The position numbers and the translations under genes are program-made. A stretch of DNA of 34,025 bases from an uncultured Lachnospiraceae bacterium (GTDB taxonomy: Bacteria > Bacillota > Clostridia > Lachnospirales > Lachnospiraceae), in NCBI GenBank assembly GCA_947643615.1, contig CANRWO010000040.1, forward strand, positions 1 through 34,025, read 5' to 3'. The first letter of the stretch is position 1, and every line of letters starts with the position of its first letter. The notes beneath the pieces are model-generated. The model was not told the DNA's origin and did no database searches. It saw nothing but the letters and a program-made list of their open reading frames with translations. This document shows positions 1-8,100 of the stretch, in pieces.

Positions 1-187
1 CTTTTTCCGCTTCTGATTTTGCCCATGCCATCATGGCATCATAATCTCCGGAAAAATGCTCTAAGAGTTCATTGAGTTTTCCAAGTTTTCTGTGAATTTG
101 AGTAGCGGTTTTTCTATTGGTTTTACGGTACGAGCGTTTAATATAGACATCTTTGTTATCAGAATTTCCTGTAAGTGAGATATACAT
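1..187 (-). CDS. Transposase N-terminus (IS1634/IS4-like), truncated by window edge
   Basis: The minus strand reads from an ATG at 187 to the left edge without a stop, giving 62 residues that begin MYISLTGNSDNKDVYIKRSY. A GGGAGG ribosome binding site lies about 7 bases ahead of the start. The opening, the basic YRKTNRKTATQIHRKLGKLNELL stretch (split here only by eye) and the FSGDYDAMMAWAK segment resemble the N-terminus of IS1634-type DDE transposases common in Lachnospiraceae; this is recognition from memory, not a search. The catalytic domain lies outside the window, so family and intactness cannot be tested. It has its own promoter and an upstream hairpin that could block outside transcription. 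The inverted-repeat end of the element should lie between about 230 and 400, but without the other end I cannot place it. Confidence 0.6.
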   Translation of the reverse strand, partial: MYISLTGNSDNKDVYIKRSYRKTNRKTATQIHRKLGKLNELLEHFSGDYDAMMAWAKSEAEK

Positions 188-220
188 TAGAAAAGCCTCC
201 CTGCTAAATAGTATAATCTT

Positions 221-229
221 ATTATACCA
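221..229 (-). promoter_or_regulatory. Extended -10 promoter of the transposase gene
   Basis: On the minus strand TGGTATAAT forms an extended -10 element about 35 bases ahead of the transposase start. There is no good -35 at the expected distance, which fits an extended -10 promoter. Confidence 0.4.
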
Positions 230-271
230 CAAAGCGTACAAAAGCGCACGCATTATTTTCAAAAATTTGAC

Positions 272-294
272 AAAAAAAAGAGCCATGAATGGCT
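272..294 (-). terminator. Hairpin plus T-run upstream of the transposase gene
   Basis: On the minus strand AGCCA-TTCA-TGGCT is followed by C and a run of eight T. It sits upstream of the transposase promoter and points toward it, so it would stop transcription entering from the flanking chromosome, a known self-limiting device of insertion sequences. Confidence 0.45.
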
Positions 295-506
295 TAAATA
301 AAGGATTCTTGCGATATGATGTTAAAAAGAAGTGTCAAACACCCGTGTATGAATACAATGAAAACGGAATTGGAAATAGCACAAAAATATTGTGAAATAT
401 GCGAAATAATAAGTTAAAGAGAAAATAAAAATTTTATTGATTGATCAAAGGGGAATCCATGATTCAGTCATTCATGTAACCAAATTTAATGGAATCAACA
501 AACTGA

Positions 507-536
507 TTGGAATAGCGGAAAAATGTATGGTATAAT
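507..536 (+). promoter_or_regulatory. Sigma-A promoter of the manC-manA genes
   Basis: TTGGAA at 507-512 and TATAAT at 531-536 are 18 bases apart, and TGG directly before TATAAT gives an extended -10. Transcription would start near 543, leaving a leader of about 115 bases before manC. I see no known riboswitch in that leader and no gene between 295 and 657. Confidence 0.6.
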
Positions 537-657
537 ATGGGAGGACGATTTAGCATATTAAGAGCAATAAAATTTACAGATAAGCATTTTAAAAGGAAAA
601 AGAGCACACCTTATGAGTGGTAGTAAGAGGCATTAGAATTCAGGAGGACTGTTATTT

Positions 658-1977
658 ATGAATATCATTCTATTATCCGGCGGGTCAGGGAAGCGCCTGT
701 GGCCATTGTCCAACGACATCCGCTCCAAGCAATTTATGAAAATATTTAAGGAAGGTAACCACTATGAATCCATGGTTCAGAGGGTTTACCGCCAGATCCG
801 GTCTGTGGATAAGGAGGCCGTCATCACCATAGCCACCTCAAAGTCGCAGATTTCCATGATCCATAATCAGCTGGGAGACGATGTGGGGATCAGTATGGAA
901 CCCTGCCGCCGGGATACTTTCCCGGCCATTGCATTGGCTGCCGCCTATCTCCATGACGTGAAGGGGGTAGGGGAGGAGGAAGGGGTGGTGGTGTGCCCTG
1001 TGGACCCTTATGTGGAGGACGATTATTTCGAAGCCATCGTGAGGCTTGGGAAACTTGCGGAGACGGGGAAATCCAATCTGGTGCTGATGGGTATCGAACC
1101 CACTTATCCCAGTGCAAAATACGGCTATATCATTCCCACGGACAAAGGGGAAGTCAGCCATGTTTCCATGTTCAAGGAAAAGCCGACAGAGGAAGTGGCA
1201 CGGGAGTACATGGAGCAGGGAGCGCTCTGGAACGGGGGGATTTTCGCCTTCCGTTTGGGGTATGTGCTGCGGCGTGCCCATGAACGGATAGACTTTACGG
1301 ATTACGCGGATCTCTTTTCAAAGTATGGGACTTTGGAGAAGATCAGCTTTGATTATGCCGTAGTGGAACATGAAAAAGATATCAGTGTAATGCGGTTCGA
1401 CGGGGAGTGGAAGGATATCGGCACATGGAACACGCTGACGGAAGCCATGCAGGAAAATGCGGTGGGAAAAGCAGCCTTTAACGAAACCTGCGAGAATGTC
1501 CATGTGGTAAATGAATTAAACCTGCCAATCCTGTGTATGGGACTGAAGGATGTGGTAGTGTCTGCCAGCCCCGACGGGATACTGGTATCGGACAAAGCGC
1601 AGTCCAGCTATATTAAGCCGTTTGTGGATGAGATTGATCAGCAGATTATGTATGCGGAGAAATCATGGGGAAGTTTCAGGGTATTGGATATTACCCCGGA
1701 GAGTATGACGATCAAGGTAATGCTGAATCCGGGGCAAAGAATGAACTACCACAGCCATGAATACCGGGATGAAGTCTGGAATATTATTTCCGGCCAGGGC
1801 AGAACCGTTGTGGACGGCATGGAGCAGAAAGTGCAGGCGGGAGATGTGGTGACCATGGCTGCCGGCTGCCGCCATACCGTTATTGCCGATACGGAATTGC
1901 AGATCATAGAGGTGCAGATGGGGAAAGAGATCAGCGTACAGGATAAGCGGAAATATGATTTTGATGAAGGAAATTAG
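658..1977 (+). CDS. manC: Mannose-1-phosphate guanylyltransferase (ManC type)
   Basis: A 439-residue cytoplasmic enzyme predicted to make GDP-mannose from mannose 1-phosphate and GTP, feeding mannose or deoxysugar residues into surface glycans. The N-terminus carries the nucleotidyltransferase signature LLSGGSGKRLWPLS, followed by a nucleotide-sugar transferase fold to about residue 270. The last ~110 residues (from about YAEKSWGSFRVLD) form a cupin like the type II mannose-6-phosphate isomerase half of bifunctional ManC/AlgA proteins, with HSHEYRDEVW and GQGRTVVDG motifs. The start is set by AGGAGG eight bases upstream. It is followed at once by a separate class I isomerase gene, so the step from fructose 6-phosphate may be encoded twice. 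It is a little shorter than typical ManC (about 460-480 residues). Confidence 0.9.
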   Translation: MNIILLSGGSGKRLWPLSNDIRSKQFMKIFKEGNHYESMVQRVYRQIRSVDKEAVITIATSKSQISMIHNQLGDDVGISMEPCRRDTFPAIALAAAYLHDVKGVGEEEGVVVCPVDPYVEDDYFEAIVRLGKLAETGKSNLVLMGIEPTYPSAKYGYIIPTDKGEVSHVSMFKEKPTEEVAREYMEQGALWNGGIFAFRLGYVLRRAHERIDFTDYADLFSKYGTLEKISFDYAVVEHEKDISVMRFDGEWKDIGTWNTLTEAMQENAVGKAAFNETCENVHVVNELNLPILCMGLKDVVVSASPDGILVSDKAQSSYIKPFVDEIDQQIMYAEKSWGSFRVLDITPESMTIKVMLNPGQRMNYHSHEYRDEVWNIISGQGRTVVDGMEQKVQAGDVVTMAAGCRHTVIADTELQIIEVQMGKEISVQDKRKYDFDEGN

Positions 1978-2005
1978 CGGGCAGATGGGAGTTAGGGGGA
2001 AAAGA

Positions 2006-3007
2006 GTGGGAGAGAGAAAACCGTTTTTACTTTCGCCTTCCGGAAAAGATTATATCTGGGGCGGCAGGCGGCTGAAGGATGACTTCTCCAAGGAGATCCC
2101 GATGGAACCCCTTGCGGAGACCTGGGAATGTTCTACCCATGCGGACGGGCCGAGTATTGTGGCCAGTGGCGAGCATAAGGGCAGGACGCTTACAGCATTA
2201 TTGCGGGAACATCCCGAATATTTGGGGACACATCCTCTGGGCAATCCCGATTTGAAACCAGGGGAGCTGCCTGTGTTGATCAAAATGATAGATGCCAGGG
2301 AAAATCTGTCCGTCCAGGTGCATCCGGATGACGATTATGCCAGGGAACATGAAAACGGCTCACTGGGTAAGACAGAAATGTGGTATGTGCTGGACGCCAA
2401 ACCGGGAGCGCAGTTGGTCTACGGATTCTGTTATGATATGACAAAAGAACGTTTGAAGGAAAGCCTTGAAAACGGGACGGTGGAAAAATATCTTCAGAGA
2501 GTGGACATCCGGCCGGATGATGTGTTTTATATTGAAGCGGGGACGGTGCATGCTATCGGAGGAGGGGCGCTGGTTGCGGAGATACAGGAAAGCTCCAACC
2601 TGACCTACCGGATGTATGACTATGACCGTCTGGACAGGGAGGGGAAGAAACGCCCTCTGCATCTGGACAAAGCGTTGGATGTGGTGAATTTGAAAGCGGC
2701 AGGGGAGCCGCGGCAGCCTATGAGGGTCCTGAGGTATTTTCCGGGGCGTGCCTCGGAGTTTTTGTGCAGATGCAAATATTTTCAGGTGGAGAGGATGCTG
2801 GTGAACACGGAGCGTTGCCGGGAGTTTAGCCAGGTTCATGCAGACAGTTATTCGTTCCAGGCGTTGCTTTGCGTGAATGGATGCGGCGTGCTGTTTTTTG
2901 GGGAAGAAGCGCTTCCCTTTTACCGGGGAGACTGCGTCTTTCTGCCGGCGGACTCCATGCCTGTCAATATTCACGGAAAGGCACAGTTCCTCCGGGTCAT
3001 AACGTGA
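2006..3007 (+). CDS. manA: Class I mannose-6-phosphate isomerase
   Basis: A zinc enzyme interconverting fructose 6-phosphate and mannose 6-phosphate, supplying the pathway that ends in GDP-mannose. Reading from the GTG at 2006 gives 333 residues, close to the short Firmicutes ManA type. Metal-site features are visible: VQVHPDD near residues 103-109, EMWYVLDA soon after, and GTVHAIGGG with H182. The GTG start is chosen because AGGGGG lies six bases upstream and because homologs begin near KPFLLSPSGKDYIWGGRRL; in-frame ATGs at 1955 and 1985 have poorer sites, and 1955 would overlap manC by 23 bases. Translational coupling with manC is likely. The stop codon lies inside the first copy of a tandem repeat, so the last codons are part of that element. 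Confidence 0.88.
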   Translation: MGERKPFLLSPSGKDYIWGGRRLKDDFSKEIPMEPLAETWECSTHADGPSIVASGEHKGRTLTALLREHPEYLGTHPLGNPDLKPGELPVLIKMIDARENLSVQVHPDDDYAREHENGSLGKTEMWYVLDAKPGAQLVYGFCYDMTKERLKESLENGTVEKYLQRVDIRPDDVFYIEAGTVHAIGGGALVAEIQESSNLTYRMYDYDRLDREGKKRPLHLDKALDVVNLKAAGEPRQPMRVLRYFPGRASEFLCRCKYFQVERMLVNTERCREFSQVHADSYSFQALLCVNGCGVLFFGEEALPFYRGDCVFLPADSMPVNIHGKAQFLRVIT

Positions 3008-3157
3008 AATCCCTACGACAAAAACCCCATAGAAATTTCACGATCCTGAATTGAGCGCCCGCCAAAGCGGGCAGATGGGAGTTAACGTGAAATCCCTACG
3101 ACAAAAGCCGCATAGAAATTTCACGATCCTGAATTGAACGCCCGCCAGAGCGGGCAG
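3001..3157 (+). repeat. Tandem pair of a 74-bp two-hairpin element
   Basis: Copy 1 (3001-3074) and copy 2 (3084-3157) differ at 4 of 74 positions and are separated by 9 bases, a period of 83. Each copy holds an outer pairing CGTGAAAT/ATTTCACG around a ~24-base loop, then a GC-rich hairpin GCCCGC/GCGGGC. Copy 1 starts inside the manA stop region. The sequence that ends copy 1, AGCGGGCAGATGGGAGTTA (3066-3084), also occurs exactly at 1976-1994 across the manC stop, suggesting a relic of a third copy. No ORF or T-tract is associated, so mRNA stability or processing is as likely as termination. Confidence 0.85.
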
Positions 3158-3192
3158 CTTTATAAGTTTTGCGGAGGCATGGGAGGATAGAG

Positions 3193-4374
3193 ATGAGGTA
3201 TGATTTTGACAGGGTGATTGACAGGAGAGGCAGGAATTGCCTGAAATATGATTTTGCGGCAGAGAGAGGAAAGCCGGCAGGACTGCTTCCTCTTTGGGTG
3301 GCGGATATGGATCTGCCTGCTGCGGAGGAGATCAAGCAGGCTTTGCATGAGGCGGTGGAGCATGGGATCTACGGTTACAGCGAAGTGAAGGAACCCTATT
3401 TTAATGCAGTCCACGATTGGATGCTGGAACGCCATGGGTGGGAAGTAGAACAGGAATGGATGGTTAAGACTCCCGGCATAGTGTATGCCATTGCGGCTGC
3501 CGTCAAAGCTTTTACAAAAGAGGGAGAGGGCGTGATGCTCCAGAATCCCGGCTATTATCCCTTCGGCCAAGTGGTGCGGGATAACGGCAGGGTGGTAGCC
3601 GACAATACGCTGCACGAGGAAAACGGCAAGTATACCATGGACTTTGAGGACATGGAAAGGAAGATCAGGGAGTATAATGTCAAGCTGTTTCTTCTGTGCA
3701 GTCCCCACAATCCGGTGGGGAGAGTCTGGTCGGAGGTAGAACTGAGAAAGCTCGGTGAGATCTGTCTCAAACACGGTGTCCTGATCTTAAACGACGAGAT
3801 CCATCATGACTTTGTATTTCCCGGCCACAGGCATTATGTCCTTGCCGGTTTGGACCGGCGTTTCCGGGAAATAACCGTGACCTGTACGGCGCCGAGTAAA
3901 ACTTTTAATATTGCGGGACTGCAGGTTTCCAACATCTTTATTGCTGATGGCAAAATGAGGGAAGCGTTTATCAAGGAAATCGATAAGACCGGCTACAGCC
4001 AATTGAACCAGATGGGGCTTGTGGCCTGCGAGGCCGCGTACAGATACGGCAGGGACTGGCTGGATCAGCTTCTCGTATATCTAAAGGGGAATCTGGATTT
4101 TGCCCGTGACTTTATCCAAAGCCAGATGCCGGGAGTGAAGCTGGTGGAGCCGGAAGGAACTTTCCTTCTATGGTTAGACTGCAGGGATTTGCAGATCGGC
4201 GATGATGAGCTGGATAGGCTTGTGACAGACAAGGCGAAGCTGTGGCTGGACGGCGGCAGGATGTTCGGGTCCGGCGGTTCGGGGTATCAGCGGATCAATA
4301 TGGCCTGCCCAAGGGCGACACTGGAGAAGGCGCTGGCTCAGTTTGCGGAAGCGGTAAAAAATATCAGTAATTAA
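3193..4374 (+). CDS. patB: MalY/PatB-family PLP enzyme (cystathionine beta-lyase type)
   Basis: A 393-residue fold-type I PLP enzyme of the MalY/PatB group, which typically cleaves the C-S bond of cystathionine or related substrates to thiol, pyruvate and ammonia. Visible hallmarks: MRYDFDRVIDRRGRNCLKYD at the start, LPLWVADMDLP, the LLCSPHNPVGRVW loop, ILNDEIHHDF holding the PLP-contacting Asp, and the SKTFNIAGLQ segment with the Schiff-base lysine. The start is the ATG at 3193 with GGGAGG six bases upstream; the frame is open further back but without a good start. It follows manA after 185 bases that hold the tandem repeats, so co-transcription is possible but the function is unrelated to mannose. 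Exact substrate cannot be read from sequence; the call to MalY/PatB is firm, to methionine biosynthesis less so. Confidence 0.88.
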   Translation: MRYDFDRVIDRRGRNCLKYDFAAERGKPAGLLPLWVADMDLPAAEEIKQALHEAVEHGIYGYSEVKEPYFNAVHDWMLERHGWEVEQEWMVKTPGIVYAIAAAVKAFTKEGEGVMLQNPGYYPFGQVVRDNGRVVADNTLHEENGKYTMDFEDMERKIREYNVKLFLLCSPHNPVGRVWSEVELRKLGEICLKHGVLILNDEIHHDFVFPGHRHYVLAGLDRRFREITVTCTAPSKTFNIAGLQVSNIFIADGKMREAFIKEIDKTGYSQLNQMGLVACEAAYRYGRDWLDQLLVYLKGNLDFARDFIQSQMPGVKLVEPEGTFLLWLDCRDLQIGDDELDRLVTDKAKLWLDGGRMFGSGGSGYQRINMACPRATLEKALAQFAEAVKNISN

Positions 4375-4456
4375 GAAGAATATGCATATTTTTCCAGTCT
4401 TGTCCATATACTATTAAAAACGGTTTGTATACCGATCTTGATGAAGGAGGCAGTAT

Positions 4457-4696
4457 ATGGCAAGAGGACAGCGAAAGACCATAGAAGAGAAGATTGAGGC
4501 AAAACAAGAGCTTATTGATGCCCTGATGACCAGAGTGGCATCCGAGAAACGTGAGCTGGAGGAACTGTATCAGGCCAAAAGGCAGAAGGAGCTGGAGGCA
4601 GTGAGCGAGCTGATCTCCGATACGGGTTTGGAGCCGGAAGAGGTGGCGGAAGCCTTGCGGCAGTATGTGGAAAGCCGGGCAGAGGCGGTATCGTAG
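4457..4696 (+). CDS. Small coiled-coil protein of unknown function
   Basis: A 79-residue, highly charged protein starting MARGQRKTIEEKIEAKQEL, with a strong GAAGGAGG site ahead of the ATG. Residues about 8-50 have heptad-like spacing of Leu/Ile/Val/Ala among Glu and Lys, so a parallel or antiparallel coiled coil is likely, followed by a short helical tail (SDTGLEPEEVAEALRQYVE). There is no signal peptide, membrane segment or Cys. I do not recognise the family. Similar short basic-start, Glu-rich proteins occur in Lachnospiraceae as hypotheticals. It stands alone between the PLP enzyme (82 bases upstream) and a gene-poor stretch, and its codon use matches its neighbours. Confidence 0.75.
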   Translation: MARGQRKTIEEKIEAKQELIDALMTRVASEKRELEELYQAKRQKELEAVSELISDTGLEPEEVAEALRQYVESRAEAVS

Positions 4697-4882
4697 GAAA
4701 GAAAGTTTTGCGCAGCAAACCCGGGCGATTAGTACGCGTTTTGGCAGCCGGCGCTATAATGGGCAAATAGGCGTTGCTTTCACTCGCCGCTGCTGTGAGG
4801 TGTTGTCGCGCTGTTTTTGCGTGACAAATCCGAGACAGACATGCTCAAAATGGACAAAATAGGCAGGTTTTTCATAAAATGC

Positions 4883-4911
4883 TTTACACTTCCGGAAATA
4901 GTTGCTATAAT
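4883..4911 (+). promoter_or_regulatory. Strong sigma-A promoter with no clear gene behind it
   Basis: TTTACA at 4883-4888 and TATAAT at 4906-4911 are exactly 17 bases apart. The expected start is near 4918. Downstream on the same strand no ORF with a ribosome binding site occurs before the convergent gene at 5135. A 22-codon frame starts at 4910, but its ATG overlaps the -10 element, so it would not be on this transcript. Confidence 0.6.
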
Positions 4912-4925
4912 GAGGTTGTCAGGAA

Positions 4926-4969
4926 CATATTGGCAGCATATTGAAAGTATATTGGAAGTATATTCAAAA
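4926..4969 (+). repeat. Four tandem 11-nt repeats
   Basis: CATATTGGCAG, CATATTGAAAG, TATATTGGAAG and TATATTCAAAA follow each other without gaps just after the orphan promoter. The period of 11 is close to one DNA helical turn, so an array of phased AT-rich steps or protein sites is possible. Confidence 0.7.
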
Positions 4970-5073
4970 AGTCCATAGGCCATTTTAAGTGATTTTCATT
5001 CACATGTCTATGGCAAATCAATAAACCCGGCAGACTTTCATCTTATAATAAATGAATCTTTGGTAACCAATAA

Positions 5074-5108
5074 GCGGGAGGCAGGTAATTATATTACCTG
5101 CCTCCCGC
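5074..5108 (-). terminator. 16-bp perfect hairpin, probable terminator
   Basis: GCGGGAGGCAGGTAAT pairs perfectly with its reverse complement across a 3-base loop. It lies 27 bases past the stop of the minus-strand dehydratase/activase gene, and on that strand is followed by TTATTGGTT, a modest T-rich tail. It could also end transcripts arriving on the plus strand. Confidence 0.65.
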
Positions 5109-5134
5109 GACGTATTGTTCCGTTTTTTCTGATA

Positions 5135-8100
5135 TTACCCTAAATTTTTCTGGGCCGTGGAAAGCATCAGCTTAATGCGGTTCAGCTGGTTTACTTCACT
5201 TGCGCCGGGGTCGTAGTCGATGGCTACGATATTGGATACGGGGTAAGCCTTCCTCAGAGCCTTGATCACTCCTTTTCCCACCACATGGTTGGGCAGGCAT
5301 CCGAAAGGCTGGGTGCAGACGATATTAGGCACGCCGTCGTGGATCAGCTCCACCATCTCCCCGGTCAAAAACCATCCTTCGCCGGTCTGGTTCCCGATGG
5401 ATACAATAGGCTCTGCAAATTTCACGATCTCCCGGATAGGGGTAGGCGGCGTAAAGTGCCTGCTGGCCTTAAATTCCTTTGCTGCAGTCCCCCGCAAAAT
5501 GTGCTCGATGGCCCAGATGCCCAGGGAGGACACGCGGGCGGCCTTTTTGCTGGTACCCAGATGCTCCGCTTTGTAGATCTGGTTGTAGAAGCAGTAAAGC
5601 ATAAAGTCGATCAGATCGGGAACTACCGCTTCTGCGCCTTCGGATTCCAATAATTCCACCAGATGATTGTTTCCCGCAGGAGAGAATTTTACCAGAATCT
5701 CACCCACCACGCCCACTCTGGGTTTTCTGGCATCCGTCACCTCTATTTGGTCAAAGTCCTGTATGATCTGCCTGCAAAGGCGCTTAAATTTTCCCAGGCG
5801 GATGCGTTTTGCGGACACGAACTCCTGCGCTTCCTTCCGCCATTTCCGGTGCATGGCGTCCACGCTGCCGGGAACCTTTTCATAAGGGCGCATGCGGTAG
5901 ACGCAGCGCATGAAGATATCGCCGAATTCGGCGGCCATGGCGGCACGGATTAACAGATCTGCATTCAGGCGGAAACCCGGATTGCTCTCAATGCCCGCCA
6001 GGTTTAGGGAGATCACGGGAATTTGGCCCATATCTGCCTTCTGCAGGGCACGCCGTATAAAACCTACATAGTTAGTGGCACGGCAGCCGCCGCCGGTCTG
6101 GGTCATGATGATGGCCGTTTTGTTCAGGTCGTATTTCCCGGAGAGCAGAGCCTCCATGATCTGGCCCACCACCAAAAGGGAAGGATAGCAGGCATCGTTA
6201 TTCACATATTTTAACCCCACATCAACGGAATGCTTATTGTCGTTGTCCAGTACCACAAAATGGTAACCGCAGGCGTTGAAGGCAGGTTCCATGATCTCAA
6301 AGTGGATGGGGGACATCTGGGGGCAGATGATGGTGTAATCCTTCCGCATCTCCTCCGTAAAAGAGACCTTTTCAATGGCGGAGGAACTGAGCAGGCGCTG
6401 CCTGTTTTTCTTCTCCCGGACTTTGATGGCGGACAGCAGGGAGCGCACGCGGATCCTTGCAGCCCCCAGGTTATTTACTTCGTCTATCTTCAAACAAGTA
6501 TAAATCTTGTCGGAACCGGACAAAATATCATTGACCTGGTCCGTGGTCACGGCGTCCAGGCCGCAGCCGAAGGAATTGAGCTGAATCAGGTCCAGGTTGT
6601 CTACCGTCTTCACATAGCTTGCCGCGGCATAGAGACGGGAGTGGTACATCCATTGGTCGGATACGATCAGCGGCCTCTCAGGGCGGCCTAAGTGGGAGAC
6701 GGAGTCTTCCGTCAGGACGGCCATGTCAAAGGACGTGATCAACTCCGGGATGCCATGGTTGATCTCCGGGTCCACATGGTAAGGGCGCCCTGCCAGGACA
6801 ATCCCCCTCTTGCCTGTTTTCTTTAGATAGGCAAGGACCTCTTCACCCTGCTTCTGCATATCCCTTCGGGCGTTCCCAAGCTCTTCCCAGGCAGCAGCAA
6901 CAGCTTCCTTTACTTCACCGGAAGGCAGTTCAGGGAATTCCCGCAGCAGCGCGTCTGTGATGGTGCCCGGATCCCGAAACGACATAAATGGATTGCGGAG
7001 CAGCATCTGCCCGTCGCTGATGGCCTCCACATTGTTTTTAATGTTTTCGGAATAGGAGGTGACAATGGGGCAGTTATAATGGTTGTTCGCCCCCTCCACT
7101 TCGTCCCGCTCGTAGAACAGTGCGGGATAGAAGATAAAGTCCACTCCCTGGTTGATAAGCCATGCTACATGGCCGTGGGCCAGCTTTGCCGGATAACATT
7201 CGGACTCACTGGGAATGGATTCGATGCCCAGCTCGTAAATCTTACGGTTGGAGTTGGGGGAAAGCACCACCCGGTATCCCAGCCTGGTAAAGAAGGTATG
7301 CCAAAACGGATAGTTTTCATACATATTCAGTACCCTGGGAATGCCCACCGTGCCTCTGGGAGCCTGGTCGGCTTCCAGGGAAGGATAGGAGAAGAGCCTC
7401 TTAAGTTTGTATTCAAATAAGTTCGGAACATTGTTTGCGTTTTTCTGGCCGCCGATTCCCCTTTCACAACGGTTTCCGGAGATGTAGGTACGGCCGCCGG
7501 AGAACTTATTGATAGTAAGGCGGCAGCTGTTGGTGCAGCCTCTGCATTTTGACATGCTGGTCTCGTATTTCAGGCTGCAGAGCTTTTCGTAGGAGAGCAT
7601 GGAAGTATGGTACCCTGCCTCATATCGTTCCCTGGCAATCAGCGCTGCGCCGAAAGCGCCCATAATACCTGCAATATCGGGGCGGATAGCCTCACAGCCG
7701 GCAATCTTTTCAAAGCTCCGGAGGACGGCATCGTTATAGAAGGTACCTCCCTGTACCACAATATTTTTCCCCAGCTCGGAGGCATCGGAAACCTTAATAA
7801 CCTTGAATAATGCGTTCTTTATGACGGAATAGGCCAGGCCTGCGGAGATATCCGCCACGCTGGCGCCCTCTTTCTGGGCCTGCTTTACCTTGGAATTCAT
7901 AAATACGGTACAGCGTGTGCCCAGGTCGATGGGGTGCTCCGCAAAAAGGGCTGCCTGGGCGAAATCCTGGACACTGTAGTTCAGGGATTTCGCAAAAGTT
8001 TCGATAAAGGAACCGCACCCGGAGGAACATGCTTCGTTCAGCTGTACGCTGTCAACAGTCTGGTTCTTGATCTTGATGCACTTCATATCCTGGCCGCCGA

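Larger units (their letters stand above)
4918..5108 (+). ncRNA. Candidate small RNA between orphan promoter and hairpin
   Basis: The stretch begins at the predicted start of the orphan promoter and ends at the 16-bp hairpin 5074-5108, about 190 bases. It contains an 11-nt repeat tract (4926-4969) and a paired block from CCATAG near 4973 to CTATGG near 5013 enclosing GTGA/TCAC. The hairpin is not followed directly by a T-run on this strand (a run of six T lies 15 bases later), so the 3' end is uncertain. Inference only; no known RNA family is recognised. Confidence 0.25.

Noticed and set aside
153..395. 80-codon plus-strand frame at the left edge
   Set aside because: It overlaps the transposase start, promoter and hairpin on the other strand, has no ribosome binding site, and its peptide is Lys/Ile-rich as expected of AT-rich intergenic DNA.
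4910..4978. 22-codon peptide reading MRLSGTYWQHIESILEVYSK
   Set aside because: It looks protein-like but its ATG overlaps the -10 box and it has no ribosome binding site.
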